DNA of 26,585 nucleotides from assembly GCA_024223125.1 (NCBI GenBank), contig JAAEOP010000675.1:1-26585 (forward strand), given 5' to 3'. The DNA is from Chloroflexota bacterium. GTDB lineage: Bacteria; Chloroflexota; Anaerolineae; Promineifilales; Promineifilaceae. The position numbers and the translations under genes were made by a program. This document shows, one piece after another, positions 1 to 6,849 of the stretch (positions within the stretch are counted from its first letter, which is position 1; each line of letters opens with the position of its first letter). The notes beneath the pieces are model-generated. The model was not told the DNA's origin and did no database searches. It saw nothing but the letters and a program-made list of their open reading frames with translations.

Positions 1-608
1 ACGTCATCATCAATCGTTTCCATACGCTTTTTGGTCAGCGAGCCAGTGTCTTCGATGGTTTGTTTGCCGACACGACCAAAGCGAGGTTCGATGGTGGGAT
101 CGTCAACATCTGTAGCCTTGCAGTGCATAACGCCGCGCGGGCCGAAACGTTCACGAAAGGCTGGGTCTTTGGGATAATCCGGGTGTTCTGGCTCTTCTTC
201 TGCGTTGAGGTGATAAAGATTGCCATAGAATTCGTCGAAGCCATGTACAGTGGGTAGGAATTTATTACCATCGCCAAAATGATTTTTACCAAACTGACCA
301 GTGGCGTAGCCCTGTGGCTTGAGTAAATCAGCAATCGTCGGGTCTTCAGGCTGTAAACCAAGATCAGCGCCGGGCATACCAACTTTTGTCAGACCTGTTC
401 TGATCGGGTTTTGGCCGGTGATGAAGGCTGCCCGACCAGCGGTACAGCTTTGCTGAGCATAGTAATCGGTGAATTCGATACCTTCTTTAGCAATACGATC
501 AATATTGGGTGTGCGATAACCCATCGCACCGCGATTGTTATGGCTGATGTTGTACCAGCCAATGTCATCGCCCCATAAAATAAGTATATTTGGTTTTTTG
601 TTAGTCAT
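1..608 (-). CDS. Arylsulfatase, N-terminal part (runs off left edge)
   Basis: Type I sulfatase of the alkaline-phosphatase superfamily; hydrolyses sulfate esters after a Cys is converted to formylglycine. 202 complete codons are visible before the window edge. Seen: [12 protein letters not shown] at residues 7-18 with the metal-binding Asp pair D14/D15, the signature SCTAGR with modifiable C55 and R59, and [13 protein letters not shown], the usual sulfatase Lys/His motif. The Cys-type signature means it needs a maturase, and the gene just upstream on the same strand (75-nt gap) is a radical-SAM maturase, so the two very likely form an enzyme/activator pair. Start ATG at 608 is supported by GGAGA seven bases upstream. 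No signal peptide is evident, which suggests a cytoplasmic enzyme. The substrate cannot be read from the sequence. Confidence 0.93.
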   Translation of the reverse strand, partial: MTNKKPNILILWGDDIGWYNISHNNRGAMGYRTPNIDRIAKEGIEFTDYYAQQSCTAGRAAFITGQNPIRTGLTKVGMPGADLGLQPEDPTIADLLKPQGYATGQFGKNHFGDGNKFLPTVHGFDEFYGNLYHLNAEEEPEHPDYPKDPAFRERFGPRGVMHCKATDVDDPTIEPRFGRVGKQTIEDTGSLTKKRMETIDDD

Positions 609-683
609 AATCATGTCTCCTTTATTTTTGATAAAACAGTTATATGAAGACCTGACGAGTTTGAAAAATATGTCGGGTCTAGT

Positions 684-2072
684 CTATCTTGCTAATAATT
701 CTGACCGCGTTTGCGGTGAGGGTAAGGGCTTTGTACTTGGTTTGGGTGCAGAACGGCCGTGACAGAGTTTGAACTTACGGCCGCTGTTGCAAGGGCAGGG
801 ATCGTTGCGTTTCACACTGGTAAAGGTGCGTTCCATAATCGGCATCACCTCCGTTGCTCTCCGCTCTCGTCGAATCAATCCAGCCATAAGCTTCATGGGG
901 AAATCAACGTGATGGAAAAATTTTTTGAATCCCGCGCATAAATAGTTGAGTCCAGGATCACCATCATGGGTCTCCGTGAAGCGGTTCTTTGGGCATTCCC
1001 CGTGGCAAGCAAAACGCACGTCACAATCTAAGCAATACTGCGGCAGTGTATCCAACTTGTCTTGACCAAACTTCAACTGTTTGGGCGAAGCAACCAATTC
1101 AATCATATGGTCTGTTTGAATGTTGCCCAGCAGGTAGTTAGGTTCAACAAAATGGTCGCAGGAATAGAGATCGCCGTTATGCTCGATGGCAAGCCCTTGC
1201 CCACAAGTTTTATTAAAAACACACATGCCAGAAGCGTCCATTCCCAACCAGTTGCGCAAGGCAGCTTCAAAGGTTTGCACAAAGATAGCGCCGACATCGT
1301 TGCGTACCCATTCGTCGAAAATAACGCTGAGGAAACGGCCGAATTGCTCTGGTTGGACTGATCGATCGGAAACGGCCGTTCCTTCCTGAAACAACGTCAA
1401 CCCATCTTCATTGATCCGCTCCACTACTGGAATAAACTGCATCCATGTGGTTCCCACTTCGTCGCGCAAAAAGCGGTAAACCTCTAACGGATAGTCGCCA
1501 TTGACACGATTGACGGTGGTGAGGATGTTGTACTCGATACCGTGTTTTTGCAACAAACGAATGCCGCGCATCACCTTGTCAAACGTCGGTTTGCCCCCTT
1601 TGTCCACGCGATAGATGTCGTGCAGTTGAGCGGGGCCGTCGATGCTGATACCGATAAGAAAGTTGTGTTTTTTATAGAAGGCGCACCAGTCATCGTTGAG
1701 CAGTGTGCCGTTGGTTTGCATGGTGTGTTCAAAGGTCATTCCGGGACGCTGGTATTTTTCAGCTAACACCATCACTCGTCGGTAAAAATCTAAACCCATC
1801 AACGTCGGTTCGCCGCCCTGCCAAGCGATGGTAACGCGGTTGGTTTGGTGTGATTCGATCAGTTGACGAATGTACTGTTCCAGCACATCATCGCTCATGC
1901 GGAATTTGCTATCAGGGTAGAAGACTTCTTTATCCAAGAAGAAGCAGTAGGCGCAATCTAAATTACAGATTGCACCAGTCGGCTTTGCCAACATATGGAA
2001 GGCGGGGGGAGCCTTGTCGGGATAGACGAGGTTAACCTGTGGAATTGTTGGCAAATTGCTGTCAGTCGTCAT
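684..2072 (-). CDS. Anaerobic sulfatase-maturating radical SAM enzyme with SEC-C tail
   Basis: Radical SAM/SPASM protein, 462 aa, of the anaerobic sulfatase-maturating (anSME) family, which oxidises an active-site Cys or Ser of sulfatases to formylglycine. Seen: the [4Fe-4S] motif C36-x3-C40-x2-C43 (CNLDCAYC), [11 protein letters not shown] typical of this family, and a C-terminal SPASM Cys set (CGQGLAIEHNGDLYSCDH, YCLDCDVRFACHGECP, YLCAGFKKFF) for auxiliary clusters. A short SEC-C zinc motif ends the protein (NDPCPCNSGRKFKLCHG). The first two parts match anSMEs; the SEC-C tail is an extension that the catalytic family does not require. Start ATG at 2072 follows GAGGAG. It lies directly upstream of the Cys-type sulfatase and is its probable activator. 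A close paralog is at 8832-10241. Confidence 0.93.
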   Translation of the reverse strand: MTTDSNLPTIPQVNLVYPDKAPPAFHMLAKPTGAICNLDCAYCFFLDKEVFYPDSKFRMSDDVLEQYIRQLIESHQTNRVTIAWQGGEPTLMGLDFYRRVMVLAEKYQRPGMTFEHTMQTNGTLLNDDWCAFYKKHNFLIGISIDGPAQLHDIYRVDKGGKPTFDKVMRGIRLLQKHGIEYNILTTVNRVNGDYPLEVYRFLRDEVGTTWMQFIPVVERINEDGLTLFQEGTAVSDRSVQPEQFGRFLSVIFDEWVRNDVGAIFVQTFEAALRNWLGMDASGMCVFNKTCGQGLAIEHNGDLYSCDHFVEPNYLLGNIQTDHMIELVASPKQLKFGQDKLDTLPQYCLDCDVRFACHGECPKNRFTETHDGDPGLNYLCAGFKKFFHHVDFPMKLMAGLIRRERRATEVMPIMERTFTSVKRNDPCPCNSGRKFKLCHGRSAPKPSTKPLPSPQTRSELLAR

Positions 2073-2124
2073 CGGTTCTTACACTCCTCTTCAAATTCGG
2101 ATGTCTGCGTTTGGCGGCCAGTTT

Positions 2125-3048
2125 TTAAAAAACTGATTGCCAATCATTTTTCATGCTGATCGTAGTCCACTTGCGTTCTTGCGCTGTCTGCTGCACCTTT
2201 TCGGCGCTGTCATCGTAGGCGTATTCCCGTTCAGCGTCATCATGACGTAGGAGCAAGTTCAGAAACGGCCGTTTCCCAGCCGCCGCAAATTCCATCATCG
2301 CCATATCGCCATTACTGTTCCCCGCCGCCAAAATCGGAGGGCGGCCAACATGGAGTTGAATATTGATTGGCTTGCCCGCACCGTCGTTAAACGGTTCAAC
2401 GATACCTGCCTGCCGCACCAACACCGGCCCCTCATCTCGGTATTCCCAAGCCAGTTTCATATTGGAACCGATGACATTTTCACGTGCCACACCATATAAT
2501 TCTTCCGAAATCAAGCGAACGTAATCCATGCCGCCGCCAGAACAAATGAAAATCCGAAAGTCATGGTCGCGTAAATAATCCAGTAACTCAATCATAGGTT
2601 TGTAAATGAGTTGCGTATACAACGTATCGAAACGTGGATGACGGGCATCATGCAACCAGTGGGAAGAGCGCGTTTCAAATTCATCCTGCGTTTCTCCTGC
2701 GGCGGCTTGGAGCAACATGCCGACCAGTTCAGGTATTTTTTTATTCGATGTATACACCGAAAGCCAATCCATATCTCTTTCGTAAGCGGCCTTGTATGGT
2801 TGACGCTCCCGCAACGCGGGATTGGCTTTTGCCAAATCAGCCAGAAATTCAAATGCGCTTATAAATTGAACGTAAAACGGCCGTTCACACCACAACGTCC
2901 CGTCATTATCAAATGTTGCGATCCGTTCCTCTGGAGGCATGTAGCTGGCGTTGCTTTCGTCCGACACAACGGATACAAAGTCAAAAATGGCTTGACGGGT
3001 GGGGGTGTTGTACCAACTTGAAAGTGATTTTGTTATCGCATTTTTCAT
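2125..3048 (-). CDS. HAD-superfamily phosphatase (phosphoserine-phosphatase-like)
   Basis: 307-aa cytoplasmic haloacid-dehalogenase-fold hydrolase. Seen: motif I FDNDGTLW with nucleophile D47 and acid/base D49; motif II ICSGGG, supplying the Ser; a Lys in GKPINIQ as plausible motif III; motif IV GNSNGDMAMM with the Mg-binding Asp. The long helical cap between motifs I and II resembles the phosphoserine-phosphatase-like branch (C1 cap). Family knowledge says phosphomonoesterase; the substrate is unknown. It sits 52 nt upstream of the sulfatase maturase and 14 nt downstream of the DUF202 gene, so it is probably co-transcribed. Start ATG at 3048 has AGG about eight bases upstream. Confidence 0.88.
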   Translation of the reverse strand: MKNAITKSLSSWYNTPTRQAIFDFVSVVSDESNASYMPPEERIATFDNDGTLWCERPFYVQFISAFEFLADLAKANPALRERQPYKAAYERDMDWLSVYTSNKKIPELVGMLLQAAAGETQDEFETRSSHWLHDARHPRFDTLYTQLIYKPMIELLDYLRDHDFRIFICSGGGMDYVRLISEELYGVARENVIGSNMKLAWEYRDEGPVLVRQAGIVEPFNDGAGKPINIQLHVGRPPILAAGNSNGDMAMMEFAAAGKRPFLNLLLRHDDAEREYAYDDSAEKVQQTAQERKWTTISMKNDWQSVF

Positions 3049-3062
3049 TATTAACCTGTTTT

Positions 3063-3398
3063 TCAGTCACTGAGCAAAAATAGAGCTAACACGGCTAGGG
3101 TGGCCACTTGCAAAACGGTCGTTAGCACTATCAACAACTTGGGTGAAATAATACTGAACTGCTCGTCAACAGCCGAGGTCTTGGCAATAAGAAGATATTT
3201 TTTAAACCGGCGATCATGATCGTAAAGCCGACCAAAATGAATACACCCGATAACACGCCAACGACCCAATTCGGCCAGCCATCTGTTGACCAATGCGCCA
3301 CCGCCGGCAATCGCTATGCCGGTGCGTAACAAGACAAAGTAGGTGCGCGTGGCCGCCATATACGTGCGTTGCAAAGCTAAATCATTTTTGTCGGTCAT
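3063..3398 (-). pseudogene. DUF202 (YidH-like) membrane protein with two compensating frameshifts
   Basis: Small inner-membrane protein of the DUF202 family (function unknown). The N-terminus LALQRTYMAATRT matches the family ALERT-like start, and the C-terminus (IISPKLLIVLTTVLQVATLA) is a membrane helix. The continuous 111-aa reading has a polar, non-family middle. In the +1 frame the same DNA (about 3200-3292) encodes GWPNWVVGVLSGVF followed by ILVGFTIMIAGLK, the expected second helix. One extra base near 3292 and one missing A in the A6 run near 3200 would restore a normal three-helix protein. Either the gene carries a pair of compensating indels or the assembly has two small errors. It lies 14 nt upstream of the HAD gene and 41 nt downstream of the MarC-like gene. 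Confidence 0.7.
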
Positions 3399-3439
3399 TA
3401 TTGCGCTCTCATCGGCTCATATTTGCGGTTACTAATCTC

Positions 3440-4027
3440 TTAATGCCCGCTCGACACCATCGAAATAATGCCTAAATCAGACAGCCCGTTGAGCATAAGC
3501 TGGATGGCTAACGCGCCCAAGAAGATACCCAAGACCACTTCTAACAGTTGCACAACGGCCGTTGACAAATAAGGAGCAACCTTCTCTGAACCTAGCAACA
3601 CGGCATAGTTAATACCCATCACAATAGCGATCATAACTACAATGGCAATCGAACTGGGCATATCTTTGACTTCCGAAGAAGCGACAACCAATGAGACAAC
3701 ACCGATAGGGTTCAGCGTTAACGGAATGGCTAATGGAGAGGTTGCCATGCTCATCGCATCTTCCTCGCTCATCTCGCCATGCGCCTCGCCGCCGCCGCCG
3801 CCCATCACCATTTTTAAGGCCAATAGCAACAATATAATGCCGCCGATGATGTTTAACGCGCCAATGGAAAAGTGCAAGATCGATTGCATCGCTGCGCCGA
3901 TGACGAACAAACCCACGCCAACAGACCCCGCCACAAGCACAATACGACCAGCGATTTTTTTACGAACGGCCGTATCCAGATTTTTTGTCATGGCGATGTA
4001 AATTAACAGCACCTTGACCGGCCCCAT
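3440..4027 (-). CDS. MarC-family integral membrane protein
   Basis: Multi-pass membrane protein of the MarC family (function poorly known; despite the name not established as an efflux pump). Seen: about six hydrophobic helices in two similar halves, IAGR after the first helix, ALNIIGGIILLLLALKMV, and the family motif PLAIPLTLNPIGVVSL. A Gly-rich acidic loop separates the halves. From ATG 4027 it is 195 aa and lacks part of the first helix. The frame stays open upstream for about 15 codons (encoding SLTEAFITIFIG, typical of the missing N-terminus) to an in-frame TAG, with no ATG, GTG or TTG. The true start is therefore a rare codon or was lost by mutation. In the 107-nt gap to the MFS gene I see only a 7-bp hairpin (4095-4101/4112-4118). 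Confidence 0.85.
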   Translation of the reverse strand: MGPVKVLLIYIAMTKNLDTAVRKKIAGRIVLVAGSVGVGLFVIGAAMQSILHFSIGALNIIGGIILLLLALKMVMGGGGGEAHGEMSEEDAMSMATSPLAIPLTLNPIGVVSLVVASSEVKDMPSSIAIVVMIAIVMGINYAVLLGSEKVAPYLSTAVVQLLEVVLGIFLGALAIQLMLNGLSDLGIISMVSSGH

Positions 4028-4134
4028 CCCGATAAAAATCGTTATGAACGCCTCTGTGAGTGAAAATGTAAACTAATTTTCCTTTTTAGGCTAGGATTGG
4101 AAATATAAATCTCCAATCACTACTCTTTAATTTT

Positions 4135-5406
4135 TTAATTATTTGGTACAGTTATAGTGGCCGCTTCTGCCTTCCGTTTTTTGCGTTCTATCGGCCAAAG
4201 GACAAAGATAAACAACAACAAGGCAACGCCGACGGCAATGGTTGCCATCCAGTTAATGGCATTGAACCCGATTGAATTCGCCAGAAAGCCGCCGATCAAC
4301 GCCCCCAAAAAGGAACCGGAAGCTGATGCTGCAATCACCCAGCCGCTGGTCTGTCCTGCGGGAACAGTGGCGAAGTGCATACCCACCACGCCCTGTGAAA
4401 TACGTGAGAATGGATTGCTCTGGTACATGATTTGCATGAAAGCAGCGGCCAGCAGAATCGGCGAATTGGCCATCATGCCCACGACCGCCATGCCTAGCGC
4501 CCCGATGAAACGGATCACGGTGGCGGCGGTCTGGACTGTCATGCCACCCGATTTTGCCATCCAACGCCCAGCGACGACAAACAAGCCTATATTGAACAGG
4601 CCAGCCAGTGAAATCATTGCCGACGTGGTTTGCTGATCCATGCCATAAACATTGGGCAGGATATTGGCGATTTGGGCATTGATGCCGTTGTTGCCCATCG
4701 AACTCAGCGTCATGATTAACAGATACAGGCCAAAACTGGAAAATAACACCTGTTTTAAGCCAAAGGATTGCTTTGCTTCTGCTAATTGCTCGTCAGGTTT
4801 ATCCTCTGGCATAGCGATGCGCTTGGCGGGGGCGGCTGTAGTGAACCAAGTGATCACGGCGCAAACAAACATGAACGCGGCGGCAATCATAAAGCGGTCG
4901 CTGAACCCTAATTTGGCGGAAATGGCGATGGCAAGGAGCATACCACCAAGCACTTGTCCGACGGGTTGGAGCAGATTCAAAACGGTCAGTCGGCTGGCCT
5001 CGGTCTTTTTGGGAAGGTTCGCCCCCAAAATGAAGACGGGGCCGACCGCGTTAATTGCTGCAACTGAGATGCCCAATACAATCGCATCTAAAACGTAGAT
5101 GGCTTGGGATTCAGCGGAAATCGAATACATAAAGAAACCAAATGCCATACCCAGCACGCCCAAACTCAACACCAGACGATGAGCGCGGTATTTATCAGCA
5201 AAACTGCCTAAAACTGGAGCCAGCACGGCCGCAAGGCTGATGATAGCCATGACGATACCTGCATCGGCTGCGTTACCTGTCGATTCGGTGACAAAGGGTG
5301 GAATCAGTAACGAGATGAAGGCTGCCCATCCCGCCCCGGCTCCGATAAATGAAATCATCCACCATTCAAATGAACGGCCGTTACCTTCTTTCTTCGTTTT
5401 TGTCAT
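4135..5406 (-). CDS. MFS transporter, 12 helices
   Basis: 423-aa major facilitator superfamily permease. Seen: about twelve hydrophobic helices in two six-helix halves, a short loop GSFADKYRAHR between helices 2 and 3 (the MFS motif A position), a charged central loop (residues about 195-215, KRIAMPEDKPDEQLAEAKQS), and a basic C-terminal tail RKKRKAEA. The start WWMISFIGAGAGWAAF and overall layout resemble sugar or small-solute symporters of the SLC45/maltose-like group, but the substrate cannot be assigned. Start ATG at 5406 is strongly supported by GGAGG nine bases upstream. It follows the pseudo-receiver gene by 17 nt, so the two are probably one transcript. In the context of a sulfatase operon it could import a sulfated or desulfated organic compound (inference). 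Confidence 0.88.
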   Translation of the reverse strand: MTKTKKEGNGRSFEWWMISFIGAGAGWAAFISLLIPPFVTESTGNAADAGIVMAIISLAAVLAPVLGSFADKYRAHRLVLSLGVLGMAFGFFMYSISAESQAIYVLDAIVLGISVAAINAVGPVFILGANLPKKTEASRLTVLNLLQPVGQVLGGMLLAIAISAKLGFSDRFMIAAAFMFVCAVITWFTTAAPAKRIAMPEDKPDEQLAEAKQSFGLKQVLFSSFGLYLLIMTLSSMGNNGINAQIANILPNVYGMDQQTTSAMISLAGLFNIGLFVVAGRWMAKSGGMTVQTAATVIRFIGALGMAVVGMMANSPILLAAAFMQIMYQSNPFSRISQGVVGMHFATVPAGQTSGWVIAASASGSFLGALIGGFLANSIGFNAINWMATIAVGVALLLFIFVLWPIERKKRKAEAATITVPNN

Positions 5407-5423
5407 TGTTCAATTTCCTCCAA

Positions 5424-5798
5424 TTAGTGGTTTGTTATTAAGGATGTGATGAGGTTTTCAGGAGAGGTTTCTACGTGAATTGCGTTATTTGATTGCACGA
5501 TTGCCTGACATTGCTGCTGCGAAGAGGGGCTGCTGATGATAAATATTTTTGTCGTTGCCTCAGTGGGAAGAATGGTTGGTATGATTTCTGTCAGGGGAGC
5601 GCCTGACAGATCCCATTCCAACAGGATGGCGTCCGGGTTGAGGGCGCGGGTAAAGGTGAGGAGTTCGGCGGTGTTAACGGCCATTCCCACAATTTTGATA
5701 TCCGGTTCATTGCCCAATGCCAAGAAAAAGGCTGTTTTCAATTCGCGAGTATTCACTGCTAACAACACACGGGTATTGGGGTTGTTTTTTGCACTCAC
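5424..5798 (-). CDS. Stand-alone degenerate receiver (pseudo-receiver) domain
   Basis: 124-aa single-domain protein with the beta-alpha pattern of a response-regulator receiver, aligned by eye with the genuine receiver at 6039-6686. All phosphorylation residues are changed: the acidic pair is V15/N16, the phospho-acceptor Asp position is E61 (AILLEWDLSG against VILMDLMMP), and the conserved Lys position is near E110 in HVETSPENL. Ser89/Ser90 keep the Thr/Ser switch position. It should not be phosphorylated and may be a fixed-state binding protein; the Glu could mimic phosphate (inference). Start is GTG at 5798, chosen because GGAGAG lies six bases upstream. It heads the MFS-to-sulfatase gene run and could be its regulator or a partner of the nearby kinase. 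Confidence 0.72.
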   Translation of the reverse strand: MSAKNNPNTRVLLAVNTRELKTAFFLALGNEPDIKIVGMAVNTAELLTFTRALNPDAILLEWDLSGAPLTEIIPTILPTEATTKIFIISSPSSQQQCQAIVQSNNAIHVETSPENLITSLITNH

Positions 5799-5844
5799 GA
5801 TAAACTCTCCGGATGGTTGAGGAGATCTAGTAGGATATGAGTAG

Positions 5845-5890
5845 CTTAAAACAAAAACCCCCGCTCCACATCTATAAAGTAGTGGGGGTT
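5845..5890 (-). terminator. Rho-independent terminator
   Basis: On the minus strand, AACCCCCACT pairs with AGCGGGGG (one G-U) around a loop of about 15 nt, followed by TTTTTGTTTT. It lies downstream of the two-component genes (response regulator stop at 6039) and separates them from the pseudo-receiver/MFS operon. Confidence 0.75.
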
Positions 5891-5930
5891 GAGCCTGTTA
5901 TTTTGGTTGGGATTTTACCTGAACGGCCGT

Positions 5931-6042
5931 CTAGTACAGGTTGGCATAAATGCGTGTGCAATAAATAATGCAAACTGCCAACCTGTTTAAGTACAGCGCG
6001 AAACTATTTAGATGCACACGAACTTGCGCCGCGCTGTACTAG
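5931..6042. mobile_element. 112-bp structured miniature element, copy 1
   Basis: Identical to 10310-10421 except for one base (A at 6021, G at 10400), in the same orientation. Ends are CTAG with inner inverted ends TACAG/CTGTA. It contains two consecutive hairpins: arms ACAGGTTGGCA/TGCCAACCTGT (11 bp, 29-nt loop) and GTACAGCGCG/CGCGCTGTAC (10 bp, 29-nt loop). The loops carry perfectly complementary 8-mers, CGTGTGCA and TGCACACG. No ORF. The terminal CTAG supplies the stop codon of the response regulator (TAG at 6039-6041). I read it as a non-autonomous MITE-like element with a CTAG target duplication; a folded small RNA is the alternative. Confidence 0.8.
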
Positions 6043-6686
6043 GTATCGATGAGGTTGTTTTGCATAGCAACGACAACCGCTTCAGTGCGTCGCTGTACCT
6101 GGAGTTTGTTGAAGATATTATGGGTGTGGAAGCGCACAGTGGAATCACTGATGACCAGTTCCTGGGCGATTTGCGGATTGGTTAAGCCCTGCGCCATGAG
6201 CGTTAAAATTTCCCGTTCGCGTTCGGTGAGAGGATCAATGGTAAATGGAGCCAGGGGCTTTGTGGCTTGCTTGACCAAAGCCTGCACTGCTTCTAGCGCC
6301 AGCACTGATTTACCCGCTCTGGCAGCGCGAATGGCGCCGACCAATTCTTCTTCTTCAACATCTTTATAGAGAAAACCAATCGCGCCCGCTGCCATCGCTT
6401 GCTGTACCAGTTCTTCTTCTTCAAAGCTGGTCAGGGCCACAATTTGTATTTGTGGATATTGCTCGCGGATGAGGCGGATGGCGGCTGGGCCATCCATGAC
6501 CGGCATCATCAAATCCATCAAAATGACATCTGGATGGGTCTCTGCACATTGCGCTAAAGCGAGGCGGCCGTTCTTGGCTTCCCCCACGATTTCGATGTCG
6601 TCATACAGTGAAATAAAGATTTTTAGCCCATTGCGCACCACTTTATGGTCGTCAACGATGAGCAGGCGTATCTTGTTTTCAGGCAT
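6039..6686 (-). CDS. NarL/FixJ-family response regulator
   Basis: 215-aa DNA-binding response regulator. Receiver domain residues about 5-120: acidic pair D12/D13 (LLIVDDHKVV), phospho-acceptor D58 (VILMDLMMPVMDG), switch T86 (VALTS), K108 (FLYKDVEEEEL). A LuxR-type helix-turn-helix occupies about 148-207 (LTEREREILTLMAQGLTNPQ, then SDSTVRFHTHNIFNKL). It is the cognate regulator of the kinase just upstream: in the unbroken kinase reading the kinase stop (TGA 6681-6679) overlaps this ATG by 8 nt, so the two were translationally coupled. The stop codon lies in the terminal CTAG of the 112-bp element. Targets are unknown; neighbouring membrane genes are candidates (inference). Confidence 0.95.
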   Translation of the reverse strand: MPENKIRLLIVDDHKVVRNGLKIFISLYDDIEIVGEAKNGRLALAQCAETHPDVILMDLMMPVMDGPAAIRLIREQYPQIQIVALTSFEEEELVQQAMAAGAIGFLYKDVEEEELVGAIRAARAGKSVLALEAVQALVKQATKPLAPFTIDPLTEREREILTLMAQGLTNPQIAQELVISDSTVRFHTHNIFNKLQVQRRTEAVVVAMQNNLIDT

Positions 6687-6849
6687 AAGCGGGTTCCTCA
6701 GTTTGCGGCAGCGGATAGTTCACGGTGATTGTTGTGCCCTGACCCAATTCACTTTCAATGGTTAACAGTGCGCCAACTTCCTGGGCGCGTTCTTGTATGA
6801 TGTCCAAGCCCATGTGTTGTGACGAGACTTCATGAATAGCAAATCCCTG
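6679..6849 (-). pseudogene. Displaced C-terminal end of the histidine kinase
   Basis: This stretch encodes the missing end of the kinase in a different frame: MGLDIIQERAQEVGALL, then ESELGQGTTITVNYPLP and a TGA at 6681-6679. GQGTTITV is the G2 box of the HATPase domain. It is out of frame only because of the 41-bp tandem duplication at 6808-6890. Removing one copy joins it to the upstream ORF and gives a 477-aa kinase. Confidence 0.85.

Noticed and set aside
60..382. ORFs on either strand over 35-382
   Set aside because: They are shadows of the arylsulfatase, which has strong motifs and a good start in another frame.
5845..5890. Plus-strand terminator for a gene left of 5845
   Set aside because: No plus-strand gene precedes it, and the U-tract exists only on the minus strand.
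5931..6042. Integron attC-like site
   Set aside because: It has paired hairpins of similar length but no RYYYAAC/GTTRRRY core sites and no integrase or cassettes nearby.
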